A stretch of DNA of 64,000 nucleotides from Pampus argenteus. Lineage: Eukaryota > Chordata > Actinopteri > Scombriformes > Stromateidae. Where the stretch lies: contig CM072878.1 of NCBI GenBank assembly GCA_036937835.1, forward strand, positions 7,786,001-7,850,000, written 5' to 3'. Shown here one piece after another: positions 1 to 12,835 of the stretch. Made by a program: the position numbers and the translations under genes. The first letter of the stretch is position 1; the number at the start of each line of letters is the position of its first letter. Under the pieces are notes generated by a model. That model worked only from the letters and a program-made list of their open reading frames with translations, was not told the DNA's origin and did no database searches.

Positions 1-216
1 CGGTCTCATGGCTGGGACTCATCACATTATTATGATCATTATTCAGGAGATGACCTTATCAGTCTGTGATTTATAGCTGACTCCAGTACAGTATTATTAT
101 CATCCCCTCCAATCTCACAGATTTGGTGGCCTGGCACGTCCGTATCTGCTCAACCCTTATTTAATGAGGATTCTCAGACTGCATATAAATAACATCATAG
201 ATGAGGACTGCAGAAG

Positions 217-254
217 GTGTGTGTGTGTGTGTGTGTGTGTCTGTGTGTGTGTGT
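217..254 (+). repeat. (GT)n microsatellite
   Basis: Nineteen dinucleotides with one CT interruption at 241. Confidence 0.95.
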
Positions 255-2989
255 AACAACATGCACACATAGGTAGCACGTTAGCCATCAGCCAAGCACA
301 CGTTCATGAAATGTTAAAGCTATTCTGTTTTTATTGTAAACTAACATCATTTTAAAGTCACAAAAAACAGGAAAAAATTCTGGTATTTTATATTTTCTTT
401 TTTAACCTCTGTCTGCTAGAAGTTACATTTATGTATGATGAAAGTGGTCTTGCTGATACAAGGAGACTTTACTGGCAGGATTATATTAGCTGACTAAAGT
501 ATTGCTTTCTTGCAGTTCTCAGATGTGTTAGGGAGGTGGTTGCGAGCGTTGATGGGTGTGCAAAGTGTAGATCGGAGTTTGCTTGGTTATTAGGTTTAGA
601 CAGCCAAAACAAATCGGTTAGGCGTGTTAAAAGATTGCGATTTTGGGTTATTGAAAACGTGCTTAAAGTCATTGTTCACTTTTTCAGAATTCTTATCTTC
701 TTTTTTTTTTTGCACTTTTGCTGTGGTGACCAATAGAGCAGTAGTAGTTTGCTCCTGCATGTACAATAGCGCATTCTGACACAAAGGAGTCTTAAGAACA
801 TCGGTCTGTGTGCTGTCTCACAGCTGAAATTAATCTTATCAAAGCTGCACACAGTATAGCAGCGTCCCAGGATCAGGAAACGGCATTTACGATCGATTGC
901 GCTGCAGTTATACTCCGACGTGTTAGTGCTGAATGAGCAAAATGTGGAAGTTGTGTAAAAGTTGTAGCAATGTTGCACACGCAGTGTCATTAGCATTGAT
1001 TAGAGGGCCTGTTGTAGTTGATGTGCTGTGTGAGGATGAGAACCATGCATGACTTCACAGAGTCAGCGGGAAGAATCGATGTTCAGCCGCAGCCTGATGT
1101 TACACAACATGGGGTAGAGATGACCTGAGGGAAGTCCTCAGAGTTGCCACTGGAGGCTTTTTACTGTATCAGTGTCATGTCTTAAAGTAGCACTCCTGTG
1201 TTGTGTGCTGATGCGCCAGTGAGTGACAACTGAATCCCATTAACTCTGTTATATTTCTATTTCCTCTTAGTTGTTTGAGAACCTGGGAGAAACAGAGCCC
1301 TGTAAGCTATTATACTGCTTTGCTGACAAGCTAGACGGATATATGGGCAGAAGCCTATTGAGTTTTAACAAACTGACTGTAATCCAGACAGAAAAAATAA
1401 ACACAAACTGCTTGCGTCTCACTTTCTCCAAAAGTCAGTGGAGTGCCAGTGCCACACTACGAATTAAAAGCTACAATAATGCAACTTTATGCCTTAAGGT
1501 AGGAAGTGCATTGTTAGTCCCGACACTCAGTTTGGTGAGTTCACAACCCAACACTCATCTCACATCTTGATGAGCTGTCTAAGCTGCAGCATCTAGCCTG
1601 AGGCTGAGCTAAGCCGCACGCGGAGAAGCTGTTGTTGAACACAAGCAATGTGCAATTAAAGATCGAAAAAAAAAAAAATGTGTCGATCAGTTAGATTCCC
1701 TACTACGCTGACTCATGTTTGTGAATTTCTCGCTGATTTCTATCTTTTTTTATTTCTATCTCAAGATGTGTTTGATTTATTCCTACATAAACAACAAAAA
1801 TACAATAATAGAAAACATTAAAGTGAAATAAACCCCCAAAGCTGTATAGAACATGTCACTCAAAATAAATAAAGCTCATATTCTGTACGTATGATGAGTG
1901 ATGAAGAAAAAACAGTTGGCAATAGTTTAGTGGATACCCCTTCCTCTATACCCATATTGTCTTGGTTTCCATGGCGATGACTGCACGGTTACTTGAGGGC
2001 CACCAATCATGTCTCAGCCTGAAGGTCAGAGGGTGCACCGCTTCCTCAGGTTGAGTCAGGAGGAGGAAGAAAGAAGAAAACAGAACATGACGATAGATTC
2101 AACTCGCTGACACCAATATGGACGATGCTTCAGCCGCATTTCCCTCTACGGGGTCAAGTGAGCCCAAAGAGAATAATCATAACGAAAGGGTTTTAAAAAG
2201 TAAGCATGGCCGCGACAGCTAAAAGAGCTCAAGGCAAAACAGTGACGGTAGTGAATGGTACAGTTCAGGCACCTTGACTACAATGACCTACAAATGCTGC
2301 AACGCAGTGACACACTGTGACATGTGACCACTGTTGCTATTAACACATGTTAGAGGCTGACTACTTTCACATACTCAAATGTTATTGTCATAATTGCACT
2401 GAAGACATTTTTCTGACTCCCTGCTTTCACTCTATAGCAGTTTTTGTTTTTTTGAGATGACAGAAAATCAATCTCTGCCCACAAAGTATGAAACCTGGTA
2501 TTACTGTGCTGAATCTTAAGGGTAAAAAGATAAATTAACATTTATCTTTACCACTGAGGTCACCTGATATCAAAAACTTTTTCTCAGGCTTTCATAGATA
2601 AAGCACTCATTCACTCAGTTTTGAAACCGCATATTATTGAACTTTATTTATTTATATAGTTTAACAGGGTTTCAAGTTTCTTTTTATTGCTCTCATACAG
2701 ATGAGGAAGATGAGGTTTGGTGGAATTTTAATATATAAAAGATAAGAACAATAAAATATACAAAAATTTCAAATTATCCCCTTACAGTATCCCCAAATTA
2801 ACAAGTACCAACTTTATATAAATCTCCTGCATAAGTATAATAAATAAGATCCTCTCTTTCATGTTTTGCCACATTGTCTGTGTGGATAGATTTGTGATAT
2901 TTCGTCCTGCTTCGATCGGCTCAGCTTCCCAACAGTCCAAGTGGGGGAAAAAATATATATACTGTATGTCCAACGATCCTTCTGCTCGT
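255..2989. other. Upstream sequence without a recognised gene
   Basis: AT-rich single-copy-looking DNA. An open stretch at 1271-1570 follows a TTTCCTCTTAG acceptor-like site but its translation matches no family I know. Nothing else recognised. Confidence 0.5.
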
Positions 2990-3350
2990 GTTCCTCAAGC
3001 CAATCAGTCATTGGAGGCTATTGCCATGTCTGTCATGCTATCCGTCAATCATCCACCGCATCGTCCAGACTAAAATATCTCAACTACTGGATGGATTACC
3101 ATGAAAAATGTTCTACATTCATTGTCCCCAGAGGATGAATCCTGCTAAGTTTAATGTTCTACTGACTTTTCTTCAAGCACCCAATAAGATGAGACTTTCG
3201 TGGAGTGAAATGTCTCAACAGCTATTCGATGGATTACCATGACATTTGGTACAGATATTTAGGATAATTTGTAATAATCTTCGGCGATCCTTTTAACTTT
3301 TCATCTAGGGCCAGCTTTACATCAAAATGTCACATTATCTAATACTTAAG
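2990..3350 (+). repeat. Decayed fish interspersed repeat with two internal monomers
   Basis: Two related blocks about 130-150 bp apart each contain AAATRTCTCAACWRCTATT-like and GGATGGATTACCATG-like motifs, followed by CCCCAGAGGATGAATCCT or by TCGGCGATCCTTTTAAC and CATCTAGGGCCAGC. Related pieces occur at 42720-43040 (reverse) and 54918-55000. Family name not assigned. Confidence 0.55.
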
Positions 3351-4312
3351 TTTGTTACCTAAAATACTAAGACTAAGTCGTACTTGGTGTTTAGTGCCCC
3401 TTGTTGTGCCTAAGTAGAGGCTCACAGAGCTGCTAGCATGGCTGTAGACTCACAGTCATTGCAACTCTGGTTCTGGCTTTATTCCTCCACCTCCCCAGAC
3501 TTTGGGGAATACTGTCCTATCTCTAATCTTCTTTATATGGGCATATAACTTATACTATGGCTCTCAATAAGAACCTCAATAAAAATGGTTATACACTTTC
3601 TTTTGATGTCTCCTCATTGGAATATTGCAGGATTTATTGTAAGGAAATTGTAAGGAGGAAAGAGAAACGAAGGGTAATATGTGATACAAAACTACTTTGA
3701 GTGACATAAATTAAAGTGATTGAAATCGAGTTCTTTGCATCAATACCTTCAACAGTAAGCTTCTTAATGTTTTTTTTTTTGTTTTTTTTAAGCAGTCTCT
3801 CAAAACCAGCCAATCTCCAACGTGGTTATGATGTCTGTAAGGCAGCCAGCAGAAAGTACTGGAGTGAGAGCATGGAAAATTAGATGACTCTTGAAAATCA
3901 ATGAGAATATTAAACCATGCTGTTTCCTTTCTTCCTTTTTTGTCAGCACACTTACCTCGAGTCTTGAGAAAGAAATATTTAAAAACGCTTGAATCTCCTA
4001 AACTTTCTTAGTGAACCCCACCCACACACACACACACAAAAAACCAAAACAAAACCCAGTCCCCTAGGGTAACGTCGTCAATGCTGCATAGATAAACAGA
4101 AAGGAGCAAACAACACAGAGCAACATTAGTGAGCATTTCAGAGGTTCAGTCAAATGCTAATTCAGACGCAAGTGCAAAGACAAGTTCTACTGTAAATAAC
4201 AACAGGGGGTTGCATTTCTGTCCCCTGAAGGTGCGGCAGAGACAATACAGGGACAAAAAGAATAGATGGAGCACGAGAGAGAGATTGATAGAAAGGCAAA
4301 TTTAAGAAACAT

Positions 4313-4470
4313 TTAATTGCTAATTAATAGGATAATGTTTGGGCTGCAACAAACTGTAAAGCCTTATGGGACCTCCACAGTGGTACCTTATGGCACCGCC
4401 TTTAAATTGCCTTTGGAACACTAATTAATTCACATCCTGCTGCTAATTAATTTGCCACCGCTAATTAAAC
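4313..4470. promoter_or_regulatory. TAATTA-rich block, candidate homeodomain-bound element
   Basis: TAATTA occurs at 4321, 4422, 4444 and 4462, with a TTAATTG at 4313. Three lie within 46 bp at spacings of 22 and 18. GCTAATTAA recurs three times and the sequence between is not a recognisable repeat. Homeodomain proteins bind this core, so an enhancer is possible; this is inference only. Confidence 0.3.
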
Positions 4471-5641
4471 TGAAAGGCACCTTCTTTTCACCCAGTCTTC
4501 CCCGTCCCTTAGCTGCTTTCTTCTTTTTAGTTTCTACATCTTTTCTGTGCTTCAATCCAACAGCTCATCCAACAAGCTGAACACTTGCTTTCACCGCGGT
4601 GTCTTCACGGCTGACAGCTGATGCTATTATTGTGTTATATGCCCCCAGCTAAAAGTGGAACATCTTGCTGTTTGTACCTTTAAATGGTTTCACCAACAGG
4701 GGGATTGTTAGCAGGATGTCAAATATAATCACTCTCTAAATCCCAACACCACACGCAGCTGATAGGATTCAACCTGATGTCTCCCACACTGACAGTCATC
4801 AGCAACGTTCGTGGCAAATGGTTCTCTCAATTATTATTTTCTTAATAATGAAAAATACTGCTAATCTCTATCCCTAAAAAAAAAAACTGCACAGCTGCTT
4901 TAGAAGAAAATGCCTTCAGATGACTCTCGGACTTTCGTGGCAATCCATAATGTGCTTTACTTTTTATGGCTGTAATTATTTTGTCAGCCATCATCACTGG
5001 ATATCTCTAGCTTTGAAATGCATCAGAAGAAGTGTGCTGCGTTTCTACAGGCAAGAGAGAGGAAAAAGCAGAAAGACAGATCCACTGAGATTCACGTGGA
5101 CCTTGATGCGCGGCTGCTGATTTGATATTGTGCCATAGGTTGACTGATGTACTGGGATGCTGTTTGATTCTGGCTTCGCTTGGATGAGCTCAGTATGAAT
5201 TTAGCTCTCCACGTGTGCCAATGCACTCATGACCCCTTCACAATAGCCCTGTCATGGAAATGTATTGCATGTCAATTTGAACAAGGCAATATATCCATTC
5301 GGAAACGCATGTGGATGACAGTTCAATCTCATATGAACACACATGAACTGAAGCTTTTCAAAGATGTGATTTTTCTATAGAATTGAGTTTGGAATAAGTC
5401 GCGCAGTATAACATGGCTTTCATAATATCCAATTAGGAGTTAGTATCAATTATAATAATTGAATCTACCTCATTATATCTGTAGTTTAGTCTACTTATTG
5501 ATATATAATGAGGAAGGATAGAGAGCTTTTCACACAGGAGCCTGAGGTTATTTTAACTCTGGGTTTAACGGATGGCTGAGGGTTTTTCTTTATGGGTTAC
5601 TGGCATCTCAGGTCAAAGGATTCACATATTGTAGTGTAGAC

Positions 5642-5954
5642 CAGTGGTTCCCTACATAGGTTTTAGGGTTAGGCCCTTCTAAATGTTCACAAGATAACCT
5701 GAGGGGTTGTGAGCTGATTAACAGCAGCGAAAAGAAGAAAAAACAAAAGCGCTGATACACTAATCTGCATTTATCTTTTGAACTTTTCTACATATTGATT
5801 GCATTTTTGCGAAATATCCGGCCTCAAACCGTTATCGAAATGATATATATAGAGTGGGAATCTCTCCTTTTTTGGTAGAAACGTGACAAGGGGCCCAACT
5901 AGAGCCTGCTGTTTTTTGTAAGGGGTCACAAGCAAGAAAGTTTGAGAAACAGTG
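5642..5954. mobile_element. Short non-autonomous hAT-type MITE
   Basis: Begins CAGTGGTTCCCTACATAGG and ends TTTGAGAAACAGTG, imperfect inverted ends of the CAGTGGTTC...GAACCACTG type. Flanking 8-mers GTGTAGAC and CTGTTGAC match at six of eight positions, consistent with an old target duplication. 313 bp with no coding capacity. The left 75 bp match, in reverse, the fragment near 8975-9035. Confidence 0.6.
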
Positions 5955-6795
5955 CTGTTGACACACTGTGCAAAGTATCTTATAATTCATTTTACACAAC
6001 AAACAGACAGGTCGCTGCCCCGATGTGTGCGAATGGCTACTGTCAATATGACGAATGGGAATAATCAACTAGTAATCATATCAAACCATATCAAATAACT
6101 AATAATTTGTGGTGAGGTACAATAAAGGTAAAATCATTCCAACAAATAACAATGTGTGATTGGTTATGAAAGAAGAGTAACTATGGTTACTTTACAAAAT
6201 GTGATTGTTATATTGATAAAACTACCATACAGTATTTAAAGTACTTAAAACTTTCTCCACATCAACTAACTAAAACGTAAGCCCCACATTGCCGCAGTTT
6301 GTTCATCCATGTAACAAGAACAGTAGTCTAGCAGTTCTTGCAACAGATTAAAAAACAAAAAAATATGATTAGTGCTTTCCTGTACTTTAAATATCCAACA
6401 TCAATAACAATTGTGATGATGAAGGATTGTGCTACAGTTCTCTCAGGCTATGGTGTGATTATATTACTAAAGACAAAGATAATGGCAGTCATACAGTATT
6501 GATTAGAGCTGAGATAAACCTTTTGGTAGTGAAAAACTTAAGGGAAAGAGAGAGAGAGAAAGTGTGTGTGCATGTGTTTCAGTCTGTGTGTGTGTGTCAT
6601 ATGTCATTACAGACATTACAATGACCTTGTAAGGATCATTACTATAATGATAATATGGCTCAAGGGGTTAACTGGATGGGACAGAGAGTGTACGCTCGTG
6701 TGTTAATGAGTTCACTACAGACAATAGCTATTGAATTTCCAGTAAGTGATAGTCAGTAAACACAGACACATACCATACATAAACATACAAAACAC

Positions 6796-7942
6796 TAGAG
6801 TTGTCACGATACCAAAATGAGTAACCACGATACTATACCAGACAAAGTATCACGGTTCCGGGTAATATCGCGATACTACTGCCTTTTTATTATTATTTTT
6901 ATGAACTGCAATGTATTTGTATAAGTTATAAGTACTTATTAATTACTTATAATGTTGTTTGGTGCATCATAAACATAATACTGGTGAAGTATGAATTAGA
7001 CTGAAAGTATTTTTATGAATAACATTTATTAAGTTAAAATTGAAAAAAAACAACAACAAACAGATCCACTGGCCTTTTCTCTGCGTGTTTGTGTGTCTAG
7101 TCAAACTTTGAGGTATTTAACTTAAAGGACAGAACTTATGCAAAGGCATATCAAAGGCTACTTCATTGAACTGTAGCTCAATTCTATAAATAATAACTTA
7201 ACAATATTCTGAACAATATGTAGAATACAATATAGACAGAGTCTACATTACTGCTGTGATCTCTTCTTAATTTCACACAGATTTCTGGAAATGAAAACAA
7301 GCATGTCTAATCTAATAAAAAACAAGTTTTCTTTGCACATTAATTTGTGTTGTACTAATATAAATAATCAATTTAGTACAATTAACAGGAACTGATTCCC
7401 TGTGAAAACTATATTTTTATGCATTTTCTAGGTGCTTTTTACTTCTACTATTCCTCAGCTTGTACACGGAGCATATAGCCTAATATTAGCCAGTGAGAAA
7501 ATAAACAGTGCATACTAATCTGGTATTCGACATATAAATCTGGGTGACGACACTGCAGGTGTTTTATGAGGTTGGATGTGTTCCCTCCTTTGGCTCCTAT
7601 AGCTTGGTGGCAGCGCCTGCGCAGTGGACGGCCATTGTCTATTGCTTTCCCGTCTGTGCCTTGCTTAAGACCAAAATAGTTCCAAATGTGACTTTTGGAG
7701 TTTGGTTTCTTGAGAAAAATGTGTTGTGCTTCGGGAGACTCGCCGCTCGGGCGTTTCGTGTTTGTGACCGTGAGCGCGTCTGGGCGAGACAGCCAATCAG
7801 CTAACAGACGGGCGGACCCAGCGTGCGGAAACAGCCTATCATATCCCTGGACGTCACCAGTGTAACATTTCTAGTATAGTAGCGACGGTTATGATTTGGC
7901 ACCGCGGGGTACCGGGTATACCATGGGTATCGTGCAACTCTA
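6796..7942 (-). mobile_element. hAT DNA transposon copy 1, BED-finger family, internally deleted
   Basis: Terminal inverted repeats TAGAGTTGTCACGATACC (left) and GGTATCGTGCAACTCTA (right) are flanked by perfect 8-bp target duplications CAAAACAC at 6788-6795 and 7943-7950. Length is 1,147 bp. The minus strand carries a BED zinc-finger exon but no transposase catalytic or dimerisation domain, so the copy is non-autonomous. It lacks a block of about 190 bp next to one end that the related copy at 56562-57898 keeps. It sits inside the left member of a local tandem duplication. Confidence 0.92.
7520..7711 (-). pseudogene. BED zinc-finger fragment of hAT transposase (copy 1)
   Basis: The minus-strand translation runs from KKPNSKSHIWNYF through RRRCHQAIGAK and NTSNLIKHLQCRH to VEYQ. 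The aromatic W-x-Y-F start, the C, and H-x4-H match the BED DNA-binding finger of hAT transposases. The first zinc cysteine of the usual C-x2-C is an arginine. The exon-end donor GT present in copy 2 reads AT here, so splicing to a downstream exon would be lost. It is best read as a dead fragment. Confidence 0.75.
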
Positions 7943-8974
7943 CAAAACACCTTCACATGCTGTATATAGAAATGTCATTGGGTGTGTGTATGAGACAGAG
8001 AGACAGAGACAGAGAGAAAGAACTGACGGGTAAGTGTGATTAGTTAATGAGATCTGGTATTTATTTAAAGATGTGTTGAATATACATACATAAACATACA
8101 AAACACATTCACATGCTGTATAATGAATGATAGAAATGTCATTGGGTGTGTGTTTGAGACAGAGAGAGAGACAGAGAGAGACAGAGAGAAAGAGAGGGAG
8201 AGAGAGAGAAATGACAGGTAAGTGTGATCAGTTAATGAGATCTGGTATTTAAAGATGTGTTGAATACATCTCATTAAGTAAAATGAAATAACATTGCATC
8301 TTTCTTCAAACAACTGTTTTAATTTTATGTCTATTTAAATTGAACTGCTTCTTGATGCTAAGCATGATCCGCTTTATTTGAAGATGTCCTTTCTTACATG
8401 AAAACGGGTGGTAAATGAGTACTGAACTTCCAATATGATGCACTGCAACTAAACTGCTAAATTATACTTCTATTTTTCTAGGGAAAATAATGTCTTTTAC
8501 TTCACTACATTTATTCAACAGCTAAATTCACTAATTACTTTGCAGAATATGATAAGTTGTTAGTTTTACCAAAGAGAAATTTCCCCACTAATGTTCTCAG
8601 CAAATATTAGAGAAAAATCCACAAAAACAATACAGTTATGTTGCAGCATTTAGGTCATTCCTACCTTTTTAATTAAGCAGTGTTACATGAGAGCTTACAT
8701 ATTATTGCTGTGCCAATAATGACACCACATTGTGATATTACAAAACGAAATATATAAAATCAAAATGTGTTCATCTCAAAATAATCTGTTACCCTTGAAA
8801 TACATAAGGGACTGGCTAATTGCTTGAAAACAATCAGTCACGTCAGTAGACTCCACTGAAACGTAGTTACTACTCCAGCAAGTAGACCGACCCTAAGTAA
8901 CGACCTAGAAACAGAGGCGATTTCTAGTCCAGCCAACTGCTGCTTGATAAAGATTGTGAGATTTCCAAAACTCT

Positions 8975-9040
8975 CACAACCCCTTCAGATTTATCTTCTG
9001 ACCCTTTAAAGGGGCCTGGGCCATAGGTTGGAAACCACTA
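8975..9040. repeat. Fragment of the same hAT-type MITE family, inverted
   Basis: CTCACAACCCCTTCAG, ATCTTCTGACC and GGTTGGAAACCACTA correspond to the reverse complement of the left end of the element at 5642-5954. The other end is not clear. Confidence 0.5.
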
Positions 9041-9218
9041 AACTAGCTAACTCTATATAGAGTAATTAAAACTAGCTCAACCTTGACCAGCTACACCAGT
9101 AAACTGTTGCTTATGCATTCCTGTATTATTTTATATTCATACATCACTCACAGGGGCACTTTACTGCAGATGGACTATTTTTACATTGCAGTATAGCTAC
9201 TTTTAAGTAAAGGAAGTA

Positions 9219-9909
9219 CCGTATTTTCCGGACTATGAGCCGCTTCTTTTTTCCCATACTTTGAACCATGTGGCTTATACAGAGGCGTAGCTTTTCTATG
9301 AATTTTTCTTCAGCTCACAGGGGGTATATAATATTATTACACCCTCACCCCACAAAACGGAGAATCCACGCAGAAATTCTTATTATGCATCTTTTAAGTT
9401 GAATGCCATTGATCTGGTTATCCGTGAAGGATACAGAGCTTGCTGTTAATGAACCTATGGTGAGACGGTATGTGATGAAGATTATCTGAGGATGTTCAAC
9501 TCCGACACTGAAGAGGACGACTTCAGTGGCTTCAGTGCGCAGAAGAAATGAAGTGACAGTGGTTTGGTGTTCATTAGTTTTAAATGCTCAGGAGGAAGAT
9601 AAATAGTGACTTGTGGCTTCAGTGCATGAGAGAATGAAGCCACTTTAACAGTGTGCAGGAGGAAAAGGTGACAGTGATTTGGTGTTTAATGGTTCCAGTA
9701 CGCAGGAGGACTGTTCGGAAACAATCAGTTCAGGTATATCAATAAACGCTGATGGTACAAAATCTTTTTTTTTAAATAACTTATTTCTTAGCCTGGATAT
9801 CTGCGGGTTATAGTCTGGTGCGGCTTATATGTGACAAAATATGTATTATATTCAAATTTTAGTGGGTGCTGCTTATATTTAGGTCCGCTCTATAGTCCGG
9901 AAAATACAG
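9219..9909. mobile_element. TA-flanked inverted-repeat DNA transposon (Tc1/mariner-like, perhaps pogo group)
   Basis: The ends CCGTATTTTCCGGACTAT and ATAGTCCGGAAAATACAG are near-perfect inverted repeats with TA on each side (9217-9218 and 9910-9911). 691 bp. The interior has a stretch translating to LRMFNSDTEEDDF near 9485-9525, an acidic motif that may be leftover transposase. No long open frame remains. The superfamily is inferred from the TA duplication only. Confidence 0.65.
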
Positions 9910-9911
9910 TA

Positions 9912-12639
9912 CTTCTTCCACCACTGCATGGAAATTATAGTAAGCAGTACAGTTTTGGTGACAAGTGAAACAATTTTGAAAGCAGATTTTTGTACTTTTC
10001 CTTTCAACATTTTTTAAGATGGATTCCCAGACAAACCATCTCAGTCTGTTCAAACACACATTTTTTTCTCCCCATCATCTTGAATGCAATGAATTTCTAA
10101 TGACTAGTCTGATAGAAATTACATTTCAGTGTTTGCTCTCTTTGTGATGCGCTGGAATCCACTGGGAGACGTTAGGAAAGAAAGCCTGCCTATAAAAACA
10201 TGCTTTAGGACAGATGAGTGACAGATATGGCCTGTGGCGTATTGTTCTGCACTGTCTCCATTTTCAAAAAGATGATATACTCCTTTAGGGAAGCCCCAGT
10301 AGTAGTCTGACAAAATATTCTAAAAAAAAAAAAGTTTATCCTGAAATGTATAGGTGCAGGCGTATTGTGAAGCAGGTTAATTATAGCTGCTGAATGAGGA
10401 CTCAGTGTGATGGTGATGCATTGAGAAATGCACCAACTTCCCTACAGTTTGTCTTTAAGTTTGTCTGTGTATTTGAGATTTAATAGGATCATTTTAGTTG
10501 TTTAGTTTGCTTAAAGACGTAATGGACTTTTAAAATTGAACACTTTAGATGGATATTGTTGCGTACAGTATAAATTAAACTTCTATTTTCCTCTACCAGC
10601 TGGAGCCGGGTTACTCTCGCTAGCCACACAGGAGAATCTCATTTTGATTCAGATTGTTTGTGATTGGTTGAGATAGATCCTGCGATGAACCAATTTCAGC
10701 AGAGCTTTGAAATTTGAAAAAGGATAATGAGGTCACTGCAGTGGGCTTTGATGATGGCGGAGAAAACATTGCTGTCATTGTTCCCATTGCTCTGAATACT
10801 AACGAGTTTGGAGCATGAAAATAAGAGAGGGACAATAGACTTGTAGGAGTTTTAGTCGGTTAGACCCAAGGTGGTTTTAAAAAGACTCCTCTTAGCTTAT
10901 TCTGTGGGGAAAAAAAGAGGGGAAAAAATCAGCAGTTTCTACATCAGGGATTTACTGGGACCACACAATCACTTGTGGTTCTAATAAATCCCTGATGCAC
11001 ACAATGTGCCGCCACCATGGCCTGTTATCTTTGGGAGTATTTAAAGATGATAAAAAAAAAAAAAGAAACCTCTTGGCTGGATTTGTTAGACTGGGAGAGT
11101 TAAGTTTTTACTCTCACTGCACTTCCTTAAAGGCTGATGGTAGGAGGTGTATTTATGATTTCAACTTCTACTGCTCTGTGATACTGTTGATTGTTGATGT
11201 AACTACTTCTGCATCATAAGCATACAAAGCGTGTGATTCTAACCTTTCTCAAAATTGCCAATTGTACACATATGGTGATTAAATCGGGACTGCCTAATTA
11301 AATAATACATGATGGACATTCTTGAATAAATATTTGAATGGATACAATTAATTATTTTGGACAACTTTAAATATTTTAGTGTTGAAATCACAATTTCACT
11401 CCTCAAGAAAAAAAGGATTGAGTAACTCAGGCGCTGCCTTAATCATCCTTGACTTGACTTTTCCTTTGAAGAAGTTTAAAGGATCAAATTAAAGAAGAAT
11501 CCATGAATGACTTTGATATTTTGAAATTTCAGCGTGAACATTTTAGATTAAATCAGGAAAAATATCCTCCTGGAGGCAACTTGCTTTCTAATACATGTCA
11601 CATGTATTTTACACGCTATAATTTATGGGATTTTCCTTCCTTTACCAAAGCTTAAAGGTGCTTCAAGGCTCTTCATGGCATGTAGGTAATCGACTGCACA
11701 ACTCGGAATGTGTTTCTGTAAGTGTGATAAGATTATAAAAATAGAGTTGGATAAACAGCTCCGGGGAGAAGCACTGCGAGATATATAGTGATGTCATCAG
11801 CGGTACTGGACCGAATATGAGTCACCCACAAGTTTAGGAGCTGCGTTGATGAAAACATCAGCCTTAAACTAGGCTAATCCACTGAAATCCACTGATTCAA
11901 ACTGTGTGCACATACATACGCGAGCACAGACACATACTTAAACCAGTGTCTGCACAGATCATCTGAAATGAGCGAGAGATTAATTATGGAATACATGTGT
12001 GAATTATAGACCCTACGCTGTATCAAACATGCTAATTTAAACGTGCGTGCATATGCAAGCACTGAGCTGCAATACATTTCTGCTGGATTTTACAAATCCG
12101 CTTTGCATCTCAAAAATTTAGCAGAAGGAGAGAGAGAGAGGGAGCAAAGGAGAGCAAGTTTCCGCATCAACAAGGTCCCTTTACTGCAACTCTATCCAAC
12201 TCATATTCATCATTCGTCCCTTTTCTTTCTCCCTATATGACACACACACCACCTCCACTCGTCTTCGTTCACCTTCACGTGACCTTACTGTCTATCATGC
12301 ACACATTCTTTCTACATCTCTCTTCATGCAGTCCCTCTTTCTGAGGCACAAGTGAGGACAGATCTCATCTCCGACTGGCTGATTGAGTTACTGCGGCTGT
12401 CCCTGTTGACACACACACACACAGAAACACGCAGTGGAAAGGCTTTGCAGGAGACTGAGACAGCATTAGTATGAAACAGACAGGCGGCTAATGATGACAC
12501 AGACCTCCCACAGACATGCAGCTGGATTGTTTTCTATTGACGACTACTGGCTGATTGCATGACAAGTTAGCTAGTCTGGTGCCTACTTGGATGTTTGATG
12601 CTCTGGTTAGCTAATTGGTAGTTCTCTGCTGACTCTGGC
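9912..12639. other. Intergenic stretch without a recognised gene
   Basis: Only short open frames, all lacking recognisable domains. The hairpin at 10942-10997 is the one structured item. Confidence 0.5.
10942..10997. other. 56-nt near-perfect hairpin
   Basis: CATCAGGGATTTA at 10942-10954 is the exact reverse complement of 10985-10997. After one mismatch the pairing continues inward for ten more pairs (10956-10965 with 10974-10983, two of them G-T), leaving an 8-nt loop. Total stem is about 23 pairs. No known RNA recognised. Confidence 0.7.
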
Positions 12640-12835
12640 TGATATCCATCCATTATCAATACCCGCTTATCCTGTTCATCCTGTTCAGAGGGGGGGTATA
12701 TCCCAGTAGACACTGGACAGGTCACCGTCAATTCACCTAACCTGCAGGCACAGGAAGAAGACCACACAGATCGGTCCCAGCCAGCAGGTGGATTTAACCC
12801 AGAACCTTCATACTGTGAGGTGACAGTGCAAGACC
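12640..12835 (+). repeat. Decayed interspersed repeat with the 'ATCCATCCATTATC' head
   Basis: ATCCATCCATTATCAATACC, GCTTATCCTGTTC, CACTGGACAGGTCACCGTC, CACCTAACCTGCAGGC, GGATTTAACCCAGAACCTTC and CTGTGAGGTGACAGTGC appear in the order of a well-known fish repeat, with internal pieces deleted. Open frames here are by-products of it. Confidence 0.65.

Larger units (their letters stand above)
6774..8267. repeat. Local tandem duplication split by hAT copy 1
   Basis: Unit A is 6774-6795 plus 7951-8084; unit B is 8085-8267. Both contain CATACATAAACATAC, TTCACATGCTGTATA, AGAAATGTCATTGGGTGTGT, a GA-rich tract and GAGATCTGGTATTTA. They differ mostly in the length of the GA-rich tract. The transposon entered unit A only, so the duplication or a single-copy ancestor predates the insertion. 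Confidence 0.85.

Noticed and set aside
1271..1570. 99-codon open frame after a TTTCCTCTTAG acceptor-like site
   Set aside because: No recognisable domain, no ATG (starts TTG) and no supporting neighbour exon.
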